Below are positions 7,467 through 14,380 of a stretch of DNA of 25,286 nt, piece after piece. Made by a program: the position numbers and the translations under genes. The stretch comes from Arthrobacter sp. Its GTDB lineage: Bacteria; Actinomycetota; Actinomycetes; Actinomycetales; Micrococcaceae. Under the pieces are notes generated by a model. That model was not told the DNA's origin, did no database searches, and saw only the letters and a list, made by a program, of their open reading frames with translations. The stretch lies in contig JAODMS010000156.1 of assembly GCA_025464925.1 (NCBI GenBank), positions 1-25,286 on the forward strand, in the 5' to 3' direction. How positions within the stretch are numbered: the stretch's first letter is position 1; every line of letters starts with the position of its first letter.

Positions 7467-8882
7467 ATGCTGGAGATTGACCGCGACGTCGTCATCGTCG
7501 GAGCCGGCCCTGCAGGCCTGACCGCAGCCCGGGAGCTGAAGAAGGCCGGACTCAGCGTGGCCGTGCTGGAAGCGCGGAACCGCGTCGGCGGCCGCACGTG
7601 GACCGACACAGTCGACGGCGCGATGCTGGAAATCGGCGGACAGTGGGTTTCACCGGACCAGACAGCACTGCTGGACCTCCTGGCTGAGCTCGGCCTGCAG
7701 ACCTACCCCCGCTACCGGAAAGGCAAGTCCGTCTACATCGGCGCCGACGGCAAGCGCACCCTCTACACGGGGGACACCTTCCCGGTCAACGAAACCACCG
7801 CCGCCGAAATGGACAAACTCACCGCCCTGCTGGATAACCTGGCGTCCGAAATCGGCCCCACCGAACCGTGGGCCCACAGCAAGGCCCGCGAGCTGGACAC
7901 TATCTCCTTCCATCACTGGCTGCGCCAGAACTCCCCTGATGAGGAAGCCTGCAACAACATCGGCCTCTTCATTGCCGGCGGCATGCTGACCAAACCCGCG
8001 CACGCCTTTTCCGCCCTGCAGGCGGTGCTGATGGCAGCCTCCGCCGGATCCTTCACGCACCTGACCGACGAGGATTTCATCCTGGATAAACGGGTCATCG
8101 GCGGTATGCAGCAGGTATCCCTGCTGCAGGCGGCTGAACTGGGCGACGACGTCGTACTTGACAGTCCGGTCCGGACGATCAACTGGGAGGCAGACGCACC
8201 CGGCGGAAACGCCGAGGGATACCGGGTGACCGCCGTTTCGGAACGGGCCACCGTAAATGCGCGCTTCGTGGTCATGGCCGTGCCGCCGAACCTATACTCC
8301 CGCGTCTCCTTCAACCCGCCGCTGCCCCGGCGCCAGCAGCAGATGCACCAGCACCAGTCGCTGGGCCTGGTCATCAAGGTGCACGCCGTCTACAGCGAGC
8401 CGTTCTGGCGCGAAGAGGGCCTTTCCGGAACTGGCTTCGGAGCCGGCGCCCTGGTTCAGGAGGTCTACGACAACACGAACCACGACGATCCCCGTGGCAC
8501 CGTGGTGGGATTCGTCTCGGATGAAAAGGCCGACGCCGTGTTCGAACTCAGTGCCGAAGACCGACGCCGCGCCATCCTGGAGTCGATTGCCGGCTTCCTG
8601 GGCGAAAAGGCCCTGGAGCCCGAGGTGTACTACGAGTCCGACTGGGGGTCCGAGGAATGGACCCGCGGCGCTTACGCCGCCAGCTACGACCTCGGCGGCC
8701 TGCACCGCTACGGCAGGGACCAGCTCCAGCCCGTGGGTCCCATCCACTGGTCTTCCTCGGACCTGGCAGCCGAGGGCTACCAGCACGTCGACGGCGCAGT
8801 CCGTATGGGGCGCCGGACAGCGGCTCGGATCGCCGCAGCGGCAGACCGCACGCCCGCGGCTGTGGGAAAGATGGTCCGATGA
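7467..8882 (+). CDS. puo: Putrescine oxidase (FAD-dependent amine oxidase)
   Basis: A 471-residue flavin amine oxidase. The N-terminal Rossmann motif VVIVGAGPAGLTAA (residues 8-21), the ribose-binding Glu35 in VLEARNRVGGRTW, and the segment MLEIGGQWVSPDQTALLD match the Micrococcus/Rhodococcus putrescine oxidases as I recall them, as do ELDTISFHHWLRQ and NNIGLFIAGGMLTKPAHAF. The enzyme oxidizes putrescine with O2 to 4-aminobutanal (cyclizing to 1-pyrroline), ammonia and H2O2 in the cytoplasm. The start at 7467 was chosen for its AGGGAGG ribosome site; the open frame upstream crosses the operator and promoter and is not conserved in character. An APC permease follows after 75 bases, probably in one operon. 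Exact substrate (putrescine versus another diamine) is inferred from similarity. Confidence 0.9.
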   Translation: MLEIDRDVVIVGAGPAGLTAARELKKAGLSVAVLEARNRVGGRTWTDTVDGAMLEIGGQWVSPDQTALLDLLAELGLQTYPRYRKGKSVYIGADGKRTLYTGDTFPVNETTAAEMDKLTALLDNLASEIGPTEPWAHSKARELDTISFHHWLRQNSPDEEACNNIGLFIAGGMLTKPAHAFSALQAVLMAASAGSFTHLTDEDFILDKRVIGGMQQVSLLQAAELGDDVVLDSPVRTINWEADAPGGNAEGYRVTAVSERATVNARFVVMAVPPNLYSRVSFNPPLPRRQQQMHQHQSLGLVIKVHAVYSEPFWREEGLSGTGFGAGALVQEVYDNTNHDDPRGTVVGFVSDEKADAVFELSAEDRRRAILESIAGFLGEKALEPEVYYESDWGSEEWTRGAYAASYDLGGLHRYGRDQLQPVGPIHWSSSDLAAEGYQHVDGAVRMGRRTAARIAAAADRTPAAVGKMVR

Positions 8883-8957
8883 TTTTCGCCTACGGCAACT
8901 AACACCCCGATTGCTCCACCCATTCAATGTCGAATGACTCCCCGGAGAGGCAACACG

Positions 8958-10472
8958 ATGACAGCAGCAACAGAAAAGACCCAGCCGTCACACAAGGCGC
9001 TGAGCGCAAAAGGACTCAAGGCCGGGTCGGTGGGGCTGATCGGCGCCGTCGTCATCGGCGTTTCCTGTATTGCTCCCGCCTACACCCTGACAGCGGCCCT
9101 CGGCCCCACCGTGTCCGAGGTCGGGGTCCAACTGCCGGCGATCTTCCTCGTGGGGTTCATCCCCATGCTGCTGGTGGCCTTCGGCTACCGCGAACTGAAC
9201 AATGCCATGCCCGACGCCGGAACGTCTTTCACCTGGGCCTCACGGGCCTTCGGTCCGTGGATCGGCTGGATGGGCGGATGGGGGCTGATCGCGGCCACCA
9301 TCATCGTGCTCTCCAACCTGGCCGCGGTGGCGGTCGACTTCTTCTACCTCATGCTGGCACAGCTGTTCGGAAATCCGGAGCTGGCTGAGCTGGCCACGAA
9401 CCTGCCGATCAACATCGGCACCACGCTGGTGTTCATCGCGCTGGCCTGCTGGGTCTCGTATCGCGGCCTGGAAACTACCAAGGGCGTGCAGTACGTGCTC
9501 GTGGCCTTCCAGCTTCTGGTGCTCGGCTGGTTCGCGGTCGCTGCCTTCAGTCACGTGGCCAGCGGAACAGCCTTTGACGGCACCGCGATTTCGCCGGACT
9601 GGTTCAACCCCTTCGCAGTGGAATCCTTCTCCGCCTTCGCGGCCGGTGTATCGCTTTCGATCTTCATTTACTGGGGCTGGGACGTCACGCTGACCATGAA
9701 TGAGGAGAGCAAGAACCCCGAGAAGACACCAGGCCGCGCCGCCACCGTCACGGTGCTCGTCATCATGGTCATCTACATGGCCGTCGCGCTCGCCACCCTG
9801 TCCTTCGCCGGCACCGGCGAGGAGGGGCTCGGCGCCGGAAACCCGGAAAACCAGGGCAGCATCTTTGCGGTCCTGGCCGGCCCTGTCATGGGCCCGTTCG
9901 CCATCCTGATGTCCCTGGCCATCCTGAGCAGCTCGGCCGCCTCGCTGCAGTCCACGTTTGTCTCGCCGGCGCGGACCCTGCTGGCCATGGGCCATTACAA
10001 GGCGCTGCCCACGAAATTCGGCAGCGTCAGCCCCCGGCACAAGTCGCCGAGCTACGCCACGGTTGCCGCGGCCATCACCGCCGCCGCGTTCTACGTCATC
10101 ACGCGGACCACCTCCGAGAACGCCCTGTGGGACACCATCACGGCACTGGGCATGATGATCTGCTTCTACTACGGCATCACGGCGCTGGCCTGCGTCTGGT
10201 TCTTCCGCGCCGAGGCGTTCAGCGGCGCACGGGCATTCTTCTTCAAGTTTTTCGCGCCCCTGCTGGGAGGCGTGATCCTGCTGGTGATGTTCTTCAAGAC
10301 CGCCTACGACTCGATGGACCCGGCGTATGGTTCTGGATCCTCCATCGGCGGCGTGGGCCTGGTGTTCATCCTGGGCATGAGCGTGATCCTCCTGGGTGTG
10401 GTGCTCATGCTGGTCATGTACAAGATCCGGCCGGAATTTTTCAAGGGCCAGATCCTGGCCCGGGGAATCTGA
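8958..10472 (+). CDS. APC-family amino acid/polyamine permease
   Basis: A 504-residue integral membrane protein with about 12 hydrophobic segments, of the amino acid-polyamine-organocation superfamily. The N terminus carries the APC-type segment GLIGAVVIGVSCIAPAYTL, with the unwound glycine-rich part of helix 1, and FSAFAAGVSLSIFIYWGWD in the helix-6 region. The start at 8958 follows a GGAGAGG ribosome site; an in-frame ATG eight codons earlier lacks one. It lies 75 bases downstream of putrescine oxidase on the same strand with no terminator between, so it most likely imports the oxidase substrate (putrescine or a related polyamine). That assignment is from context; the family alone would also allow an amino acid. 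Confidence 0.88.
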   Translation: MTAATEKTQPSHKALSAKGLKAGSVGLIGAVVIGVSCIAPAYTLTAALGPTVSEVGVQLPAIFLVGFIPMLLVAFGYRELNNAMPDAGTSFTWASRAFGPWIGWMGGWGLIAATIIVLSNLAAVAVDFFYLMLAQLFGNPELAELATNLPINIGTTLVFIALACWVSYRGLETTKGVQYVLVAFQLLVLGWFAVAAFSHVASGTAFDGTAISPDWFNPFAVESFSAFAAGVSLSIFIYWGWDVTLTMNEESKNPEKTPGRAATVTVLVIMVIYMAVALATLSFAGTGEEGLGAGNPENQGSIFAVLAGPVMGPFAILMSLAILSSSAASLQSTFVSPARTLLAMGHYKALPTKFGSVSPRHKSPSYATVAAAITAAAFYVITRTTSENALWDTITALGMMICFYYGITALACVWFFRAEAFSGARAFFFKFFAPLLGGVILLVMFFKTAYDSMDPAYGSGSSIGGVGLVFILGMSVILLGVVLMLVMYKIRPEFFKGQILARGI

Positions 10473-10480
10473 GCACGGAT

Positions 10481-10504
10481 TGCCCGGAGCTTGAGGCCGG
10501 GGCA
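10481..10504 (+). terminator. Possible terminator after the permease gene
   Basis: TGCCCGG (10481-10487) pairs with CCGGGGCA (10497-10504), with one bulged G and a 9-base loop, eight bases after the stop codon. There is no T-run, which is common for actinobacterial hairpins but lowers certainty. Confidence 0.4.
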
Positions 10505-10543
10505 GCGGACTCGGCGGAAGGCCCCTGACCGCGCCACTAGAAA

Positions 10544-10557
10544 GTAAGTACACTTAC
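10544..10557. promoter_or_regulatory. Perfect 6-2-6 inverted repeat upstream of the PPOX gene
   Basis: GTAAGT and ACTTAC are exact reverse complements separated by AC, 56 bases upstream of the next start codon in the likely promoter region. The repeat is AT-rich against its surroundings and could be an operator; no adjacent regulator gene is an obvious partner. Confidence 0.45.
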
Positions 10558-10612
10558 CATTAGGCTGGCGGAGGGGGACCTTCCTCCACTAAGACCGGAA
10601 CGAGGTGGCACT

Positions 10613-11095
10613 ATGTCGGACGCTGAAGGCATCAACAAAGTCACGGACATCATCAACGATTCCCATATCGGGATGCTCACCACGATCAATGAACAAGGCG
10701 CCCTGGTCAGCCGGCCGCTGGCGGTCCAGGACGTTGAGGACGACGGCGACATGTGGTTCTTCACCTCAGTGAACACCTCCCAGGTGGCCCATGTCCGGGC
10801 AAATCCGGCGGTGAATGTCTCCTTCGGGAAGGGCACCGAGTGGGTGTCGGTGGCGGGGAAAGCCGAAGTGGTCACCGACCGCCAGAAGATTCACGACATG
10901 TGGAATCAGATGGTGGAAGCATGGTTTCCCGACGGTCCGGACACCCCCGAGGTTGTCCTGCTGCACGTGGACTCGGACTCCGCCGAGTACTGGACGAGCC
11001 CGGGCGGCACTGCCGCGACGGTGCTGCAATGGGTCAAGTCCAAGGTATTGCACAACCGGATGAGCGTGGGCGAAAGCGGGACGGTCGAGCTGTAA
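10613..11095 (+). CDS. PPOX-fold general stress protein (pyridoxamine 5'-phosphate oxidase-like)
   Basis: A 160-residue soluble protein of the general stress protein 26 / pyridoxamine-phosphate-oxidase-like split-barrel family. Typical features are the opening helix and strand IINDSHIGMLTTINEQGALVS with RPLAV after it, then MWFFTSVNTSQVAHVRANPAVNVSF, and the later TEWVSVAGKAEVVTD. Related proteins bind FMN or deazaflavin cofactors and reduce unknown substrates; a true PdxH role is unlikely because this family lacks the PdxH C-terminal domain. The start follows an AGGTGG ribosome site. It is probably transcribed alone: a hairpin separates it from the permease and the next gene is convergent. 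A perfect dyad lies upstream. Confidence 0.85.
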   Translation: MSDAEGINKVTDIINDSHIGMLTTINEQGALVSRPLAVQDVEDDGDMWFFTSVNTSQVAHVRANPAVNVSFGKGTEWVSVAGKAEVVTDRQKIHDMWNQMVEAWFPDGPDTPEVVLLHVDSDSAEYWTSPGGTAATVLQWVKSKVLHNRMSVGESGTVEL

Positions 11096-11124
11096 AGCAC
11101 CGCTCCGGGCATTACTGGACGGGG

Positions 11125-11715
11125 TCAAGGAGCGGCGTTGAGGCCCACGCCGGCCGCCCGTTCGGCGTCCGCCAAGGCCTGTTCCAGCCGTGCCACAGCC
11201 GGGACGTAGTCCGCTTCGGCACCGTCACTGAGACGCTCGGCCGCCTTCATCGCCCGGATGAGGGCGGCCGTTTCAGGCTGGCCAAGGTCACTCATGGCGG
11301 GGTAGTCACAGCAGTAGGCAGGATCGAGTTCGTAGCGCTGCCACCGGGCCAGTGCCCTCCGATGGCGGGCCACCGCCGCTTCCTTGGCGGACACCGTTGC
11401 CCGGTACGCCCGGCGGAATTCCTGCCAGCCGACGATTCGAGGGGCCCACCAGTAGGAGGCGATAGCGGTGGCCGCCGCGACGGATCCCAGCATCAGGCCG
11501 GTCCACGGCGAGGCGAGGGAGGGAAGAATCACGGCCGGCGCAACGACGGCGAGCCCGGCGAAACCGTCCCAGAACACCGCATCCGGGAGTCCGGCGTCGG
11601 CATTCCGGTGTTTCTGCACAAGGTAGACAGAGGCCGCAACCGCACACACAATGACGCACGTCAGGGCAAGCAGCGGCCAGATCCCGAGCAAGGCGGATCC
11701 TGATACGGCAGGCAT
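11125..11715 (-). CDS. Membrane protein of unknown function
   Basis: A 196-residue protein with two or three hydrophobic segments in its first half (about 7-34, 50-68 and 70-92) and a charged, helical cytoplasmic-type C-terminal half. A distinctive cluster DPAYCCDYPAMSDL (about 131-144), with two adjacent cysteines, may bind a metal or form the conserved core. The last 50 residues (LIRAMKAAERL to LEQALADAERAAG) look like a coiled coil. I do not recognise a named family. The ATG has a clear GGAGG ribosome site. It is convergent with the PPOX gene (29 bases apart) and divergent from the VOC gene. Confidence 0.72.
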   Translation of the reverse strand: MPAVSGSALLGIWPLLALTCVIVCAVAASVYLVQKHRNADAGLPDAVFWDGFAGLAVVAPAVILPSLASPWTGLMLGSVAAATAIASYWWAPRIVGWQEFRRAYRATVSAKEAAVARHRRALARWQRYELDPAYCCDYPAMSDLGQPETAALIRAMKAAERLSDGAEADYVPAVARLEQALADAERAAGVGLNAAP

Positions 11716-11764
11716 TCCAACACACCTCCAATGAACCAGCCCGGGGCGGACGAAGTTCCGCTAG

Positions 11765-11775
11765 TTCCATTGGAA
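11765..11775. repeat. Short 5-1-5 inverted repeat in a divergent spacer
   Basis: TTCCA-T-TGGAA lies in the 189-base spacer between the unknown membrane protein and the VOC gene, about 50 bases upstream of the former. It may be an operator half; a repeat this short can easily arise by chance. Confidence 0.25.
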
Positions 11776-11868
11776 TCCCTGGCGCCCGGGCCGTCAATGG
11801 CCTCCCGCGGCCCCGGTTCACGCCCCTGTTCACACAGCTCTGTCTCCCGGGTTGATCCGCAGCTTCGA

Positions 11869-11897
11869 TTAACACCCGGGCCGTTGCGGCGTAGCCT
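11869..11897 (+). promoter_or_regulatory. Promoter of the VOC gene, leaderless type
   Basis: TTAACA (11869-11874) and TAGCCT (11892-11897) are separated by exactly 17 bases. Only 7 bases lie between the -10 box and the ATG at 11905, so transcription should begin at or within a base or two of the start codon. No ribosome site is present, consistent with a leaderless mRNA. Confidence 0.75.
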
Positions 11898-11904
11898 AGG
11901 GCCC

Positions 11905-12288
11905 ATGCGATTGAAGATGTGCAGCATCCACGTCAAGGACCCAGCCTCCGCCCACGAGTTCTACACCGGGACCCTGGGCTTCGAAAGCCTCATGGCAATG
12001 CCGGAGCAAAACCTGTTCATCGTGAAGGACCCCGGGGTCACCGGTGACGGCGCTGTCGGCGTGCTGCTGGAGCCCAGTGACAACCCGATCGGGGCCGCCT
12101 ACATGAACGGGCTCCACGACGCAGGGATGCCGGCGATTGTCTTCGGTGTGCCGGATGTCCGGGCCGAATACAAGCGGCTCACAGCCAAGGGCGTGATGTT
12201 CCAGGCCGAACCGTCCGAGGGGCCGGGGGGAACCTCCGCCGTGCTCGATGACGGCTGCGGGAACTTCGTCCAGCTGCACCAGGACTGA
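11905..12288 (+). CDS. VOC-superfamily (glyoxalase/bleomycin-resistance fold) protein
   Basis: A 127-residue single-domain protein of the vicinal oxygen chelate fold. Typical elements are the opening CSIHVKDPASAHEFYTGTLGF, a middle strand GAVGVLLEP, the second half beginning PAIVFGVPDVRAEYKRL, and the terminal LDDGCGNFVQLHQD. A likely metal-ligand pattern (His9, Glu near 60, His125) can be seen but is not proven. Members include glyoxalases, dioxygenases and antibiotic-binding proteins; substrate is unknown. The frame is open 58 codons upstream, but a good promoter ends 7 bases before the ATG at 11905, so this start is favoured. It stands alone, divergent from the unknown membrane protein. 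Confidence 0.86.
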   Translation: MRLKMCSIHVKDPASAHEFYTGTLGFESLMAMPEQNLFIVKDPGVTGDGAVGVLLEPSDNPIGAAYMNGLHDAGMPAIVFGVPDVRAEYKRLTAKGVMFQAEPSEGPGGTSAVLDDGCGNFVQLHQD

Positions 12289-12313
12289 GCTCGACGGAGA
12301 GCCTCGGCACAGG

Positions 12314-12718
12314 CTACGCGGTTGCGGAGCGTGCCTTCTTGGCGTCCTTTTTCGCAGCCTCATCCTTGACCCGCTGGGCTTCGGCGCGCACGGCAGCATG
12401 GGTGGACCGCTCGGCCACCAGCCACGCCGGGGGAGCCTGCAGCAGCGCGGTAATTTCGGCGCTGGTAAGCGCCTCCTCAACGCCGCCGCGGGACAGGCCG
12501 CTGATGGAGACGTTGAGCTTCTGTGCCACCACCGGGCGGGGGTGCGGGCCGTTGCGGCGCAGTTCGGCCAGCCACTCCGGCGGGTTCGCCTGGAGTTCGG
12601 CGAAATCGGCGCGGGTGATGACCGAATCCTGGAACTCCTGGGGTGTTGCGGGCAGGTAGATGCCAAGCTTCTTGGCAACTGTGGCCGGCTTCATGGACTG
12701 GGAGTTTGCAGAGGTCAT
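12314..12718 (-). CDS. DUF5997 family protein
   Basis: A 134-residue soluble protein resembling the actinobacterial DUF5997 family. It opens MTSANSQSMKPATVAKKLGI, and the middle part PRPVVAQKLNVSISGLSRGG (about 61-80) looks like a helix-turn-helix. The C terminus is Lys/Ala rich. The function is not established. It is divergent from a LysR-type substrate-binding-domain protein that lacks its own helix-turn-helix; I recall these two families being neighbours in other actinobacteria. A TACCCT -10 box ends 6 bases before the ATG, so the mRNA is probably leaderless. The HTH reading is my inference. Confidence 0.82.
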   Translation of the reverse strand: MTSANSQSMKPATVAKKLGIYLPATPQEFQDSVITRADFAELQANPPEWLAELRRNGPHPRPVVAQKLNVSISGLSRGGVEEALTSAEITALLQAPPAWLVAERSTHAAVRAEAQRVKDEAAKKDAKKARSATA

Positions 12719-12724
12719 GCTTCA

Positions 12725-12730
12725 AGGGTA
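12725..12730 (-). promoter_or_regulatory. -10 box for the DUF5997 gene (leaderless type)
   Basis: The minus strand reads TACCCT, then 6 bases, then ATG. No ribosome site lies between. No good -35 is seen at 17 bases. Confidence 0.55.
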
Positions 12731-12864
12731 TCTGGCTGCGCGCCCGCAGGGCACCAACAGCAGGGTGCAAAGGGGCGCCAAGAGTAGGCGGCAAAAGAGG
12801 CACGGCAGGCAAGGGAGCAAACAGCCGAGCACCACGCAGGGACACCATGCGCCGGCCGTGGCGG

Positions 12865-12870
12865 TACTGT
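12865..12870 (+). promoter_or_regulatory. -10 box for the LysR-domain gene (leaderless type)
   Basis: TACTGT is followed by 6 bases (GAACTT) and the GTG start at 12877. The spacing matches leaderless actinobacterial promoters and supports that start over upstream ones. Confidence 0.6.
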
Positions 12871-12876
12871 GAACTT

Positions 12877-13623
12877 GTGTCCGCCGAAGATGAATGCCCG
12901 CAAACCCACGACCTTTCCGCCCCGGCCGAACCTGTTGCACGGGAACTGAACTTCGCGTATGTGGCCGGTGTGACCCCCGGCAAGTGGATCCGGCGCTGGG
13001 AAGAGCGGATGTCGGACGTTCCGCTGCACGCCTTTATGTCCGACGACGGCGCCCAGCTCAGCGTGCTGCGCGACGGCACCGCTGACCTTAGCTTTGTCCG
13101 CCTGCCCGTGGAACGTGAAGGCCTTAGCGTCATCCCGCTGTACGAGGAACAGCCGGTGGTGGTGGCCCCCAAGGGGCACGAGATTTCGGTGTTCGAGGAA
13201 GTGGCCTTCGATGACCTGTCCGCGGAGACGCTGCTGGACGTGCAGGAGCTCGGCGGCCCCGAGATGGCGCTCCAGGTGGTGGCTTCCGGTGCCGGCCTGG
13301 CGATCCTGCCGATGTCCGTCGCCCGGCACTTCAACGTCAAGGACACTGTGGCGCGGAAGCTCACGGGCGCCCCCACCACTGAGATTGCCTTGGCCTGGCG
13401 TAGTGAAACGACGGATGAAGTGATCGAGGAGTTCGTCGGGATCGTCCGCGGCCGCACGGCGGCCAGCTCCCGCCAGCCTTCCGCGCAGCAGGAAAAGCCC
13501 AAGAGGGCACCTAAGCCGGACCTGCGGGGGACCGGCGTTAAGAAGCCCAAGGTGGCGCAGCGCTACGCGCCCAACCCGGATAAAGGCCGCGGGAAGGGAT
13601 CCCGCAAAAAGGGCAAGCGCTAG
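12877..13623 (+). CDS. LysR-type substrate-binding domain protein without HTH, basic tail
   Basis: A 248-residue protein. Residues about 24-192 match the type 2 periplasmic-binding fold of LysR regulators (LNFAYVAGVTPGKWIRRWEE, SVLRDGTADLSFVRLP, QPVVVAPKGHEIS, ASGAGLAILPMSVARHF). The N-terminal winged helix-turn-helix of LysR proteins is absent: only about 23 residues precede the domain. Instead there is a Lys/Arg/Pro-rich tail (about 200-248) ending GSRKKGKR that could contact nucleic acid. The start is GTG at 12877, set 6 bases after a TACTGT box; the open frame further upstream lies in the divergent promoter. It is divergent from the DUF5997 gene. Probably a ligand sensor working with a partner (inference). 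Its TAG stop overlaps that of the lipoprotein gene. Confidence 0.82.
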   Translation: MSAEDECPQTHDLSAPAEPVARELNFAYVAGVTPGKWIRRWEERMSDVPLHAFMSDDGAQLSVLRDGTADLSFVRLPVEREGLSVIPLYEEQPVVVAPKGHEISVFEEVAFDDLSAETLLDVQELGGPEMALQVVASGAGLAILPMSVARHFNVKDTVARKLTGAPTTEIALAWRSETTDEVIEEFVGIVRGRTAASSRQPSAQQEKPKRAPKPDLRGTGVKKPKVAQRYAPNPDKGRGKGSRKKGKR

Positions 13624-13955
13624 GCTGTGCAGGCGTCTTTCAGAGCCTTCACGGACTCGGCCGGAACCTGATCACCGGATGCTGCGATCTGCTTCAGCGG
13701 GGTGGTGATCTCTGAAGGGACACCCGCGGCCTCAGCTCCGGCAACGAGGCCGCCCAGCAGTTCCTTGTCTTTGAGATTGACCAGACCGTCGTCCACGAGG
13801 GCACACACCTGGTTCTTGATCTGGTCCGCGGCGGTGCCGGCAACCTTGGAAGCGGCATCACTGGCAGCCCCTTGGGCGGCTTCCTGGACTTGGCCGCAGC
13901 CCGTCAGCATCAGCATGATTGAAGCGGCGGACAGTGCGGCGAGGGTGCATTTCAT
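13620..13955 (-). CDS. Small secreted lipoprotein of unknown function
   Basis: A 111-residue protein with a short signal peptide and lipobox (MLTGC, Cys20 as the predicted lipidated residue). The mature part is Ala-rich and helical (EAAQGAASDAASKVAGTAAD), followed by two cysteines (about residues 51 and 109) that could form a disulfide. I do not recognise a specific family. Its stop codon shares the palindrome CTAG with the stop of the convergent LysR-domain gene, leaving no room for a terminator. It is expected on the outer face of the membrane. Confidence 0.82.
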   Translation of the reverse strand: MKCTLAALSAASIMLMLTGCGQVQEAAQGAASDAASKVAGTAADQIKNQVCALVDDGLVNLKDKELLGGLVAGAEAAGVPSEITTPLKQIAASGDQVPAESVKALKDACTA

Positions 13956-14047
13956 GCTTTCAGCCTAGCAAGCAGGCCAGCGTCCCGTCCCCGAGGGAGC
14001 AGAAGCGGCAGCCCAATCAACCCATATCCCTAGGGTGCTGGCCCACG

Positions 14048-14053
14048 TAGGCT
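14048..14053 (+). promoter_or_regulatory. -10 box for the DUF6221-like gene (leaderless type)
   Basis: TAGGCT is followed by 6 bases and the GTG start at 14060, with no ribosome site. This is the fourth gene in a 2.2-kb stretch with the same arrangement. Confidence 0.6.
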
Positions 14054-14059
14054 CAGGCT

Positions 14060-14380
14060 GTGGATATTGTCGAATTCTTATCCGAACGGATTAAGGAAGA
14101 CGAAGCCGCGGCACGGAGACTGCTCAGTGACCGTTCCTTGTCCGAGTCCGGCAAATGGTACGAATGGCGCCTACTCCGCGAGTGCGAGGCAAAAAGAAGG
14201 CTTCTGGGCATCACCGAAGCCGCCCGGCAGGCCGCCCTGGCCACCATGGTCAGCAGTGCGGCCGGGGAGATCCAGTGGATTCCTGAAGTTATCGAATGGA
14301 CCACGCTTTCGTTGAACGCCCTGGCCCTGCCGTACTCAGACCACCCCGACTTCCAGGATGCCTGGAAGCAGTCCCCCTAG
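14060..14380 (+). CDS. DUF6221-like small protein
   Basis: A 106-residue soluble protein. The opening VEFLSERIKEDEAAARRLL, the central RLLRECEAKRRLL and the end LALPYSDHPDFQDAW match the pattern I recall for actinobacterial DUF6221 proteins, whose function is unknown. The start is a GTG without a ribosome site but correctly placed for a leaderless transcript. The TAG stop overlaps that of the convergent HdeD-type gene through a shared CTAG. Confidence 0.75.
   Translation: MDIVEFLSERIKEDEAAARRLLSDRSLSESGKWYEWRLLRECEAKRRLLGITEAARQAALATMVSSAAGEIQWIPEVIEWTTLSLNALALPYSDHPDFQDAWKQSP

Noticed and set aside
9240..10553. 437-codon minus-strand frame opposite the permease
   Set aside because: Asp/Glu/His/Arg/Gln-rich composition expected from reading transmembrane codons backwards; no start context and no recognisable domain.
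12477..13550. 357-codon minus-strand frame opposite the LysR-domain gene
   Set aside because: Ser/Arg-rich shadow with no domain; it crosses the divergent promoter region.
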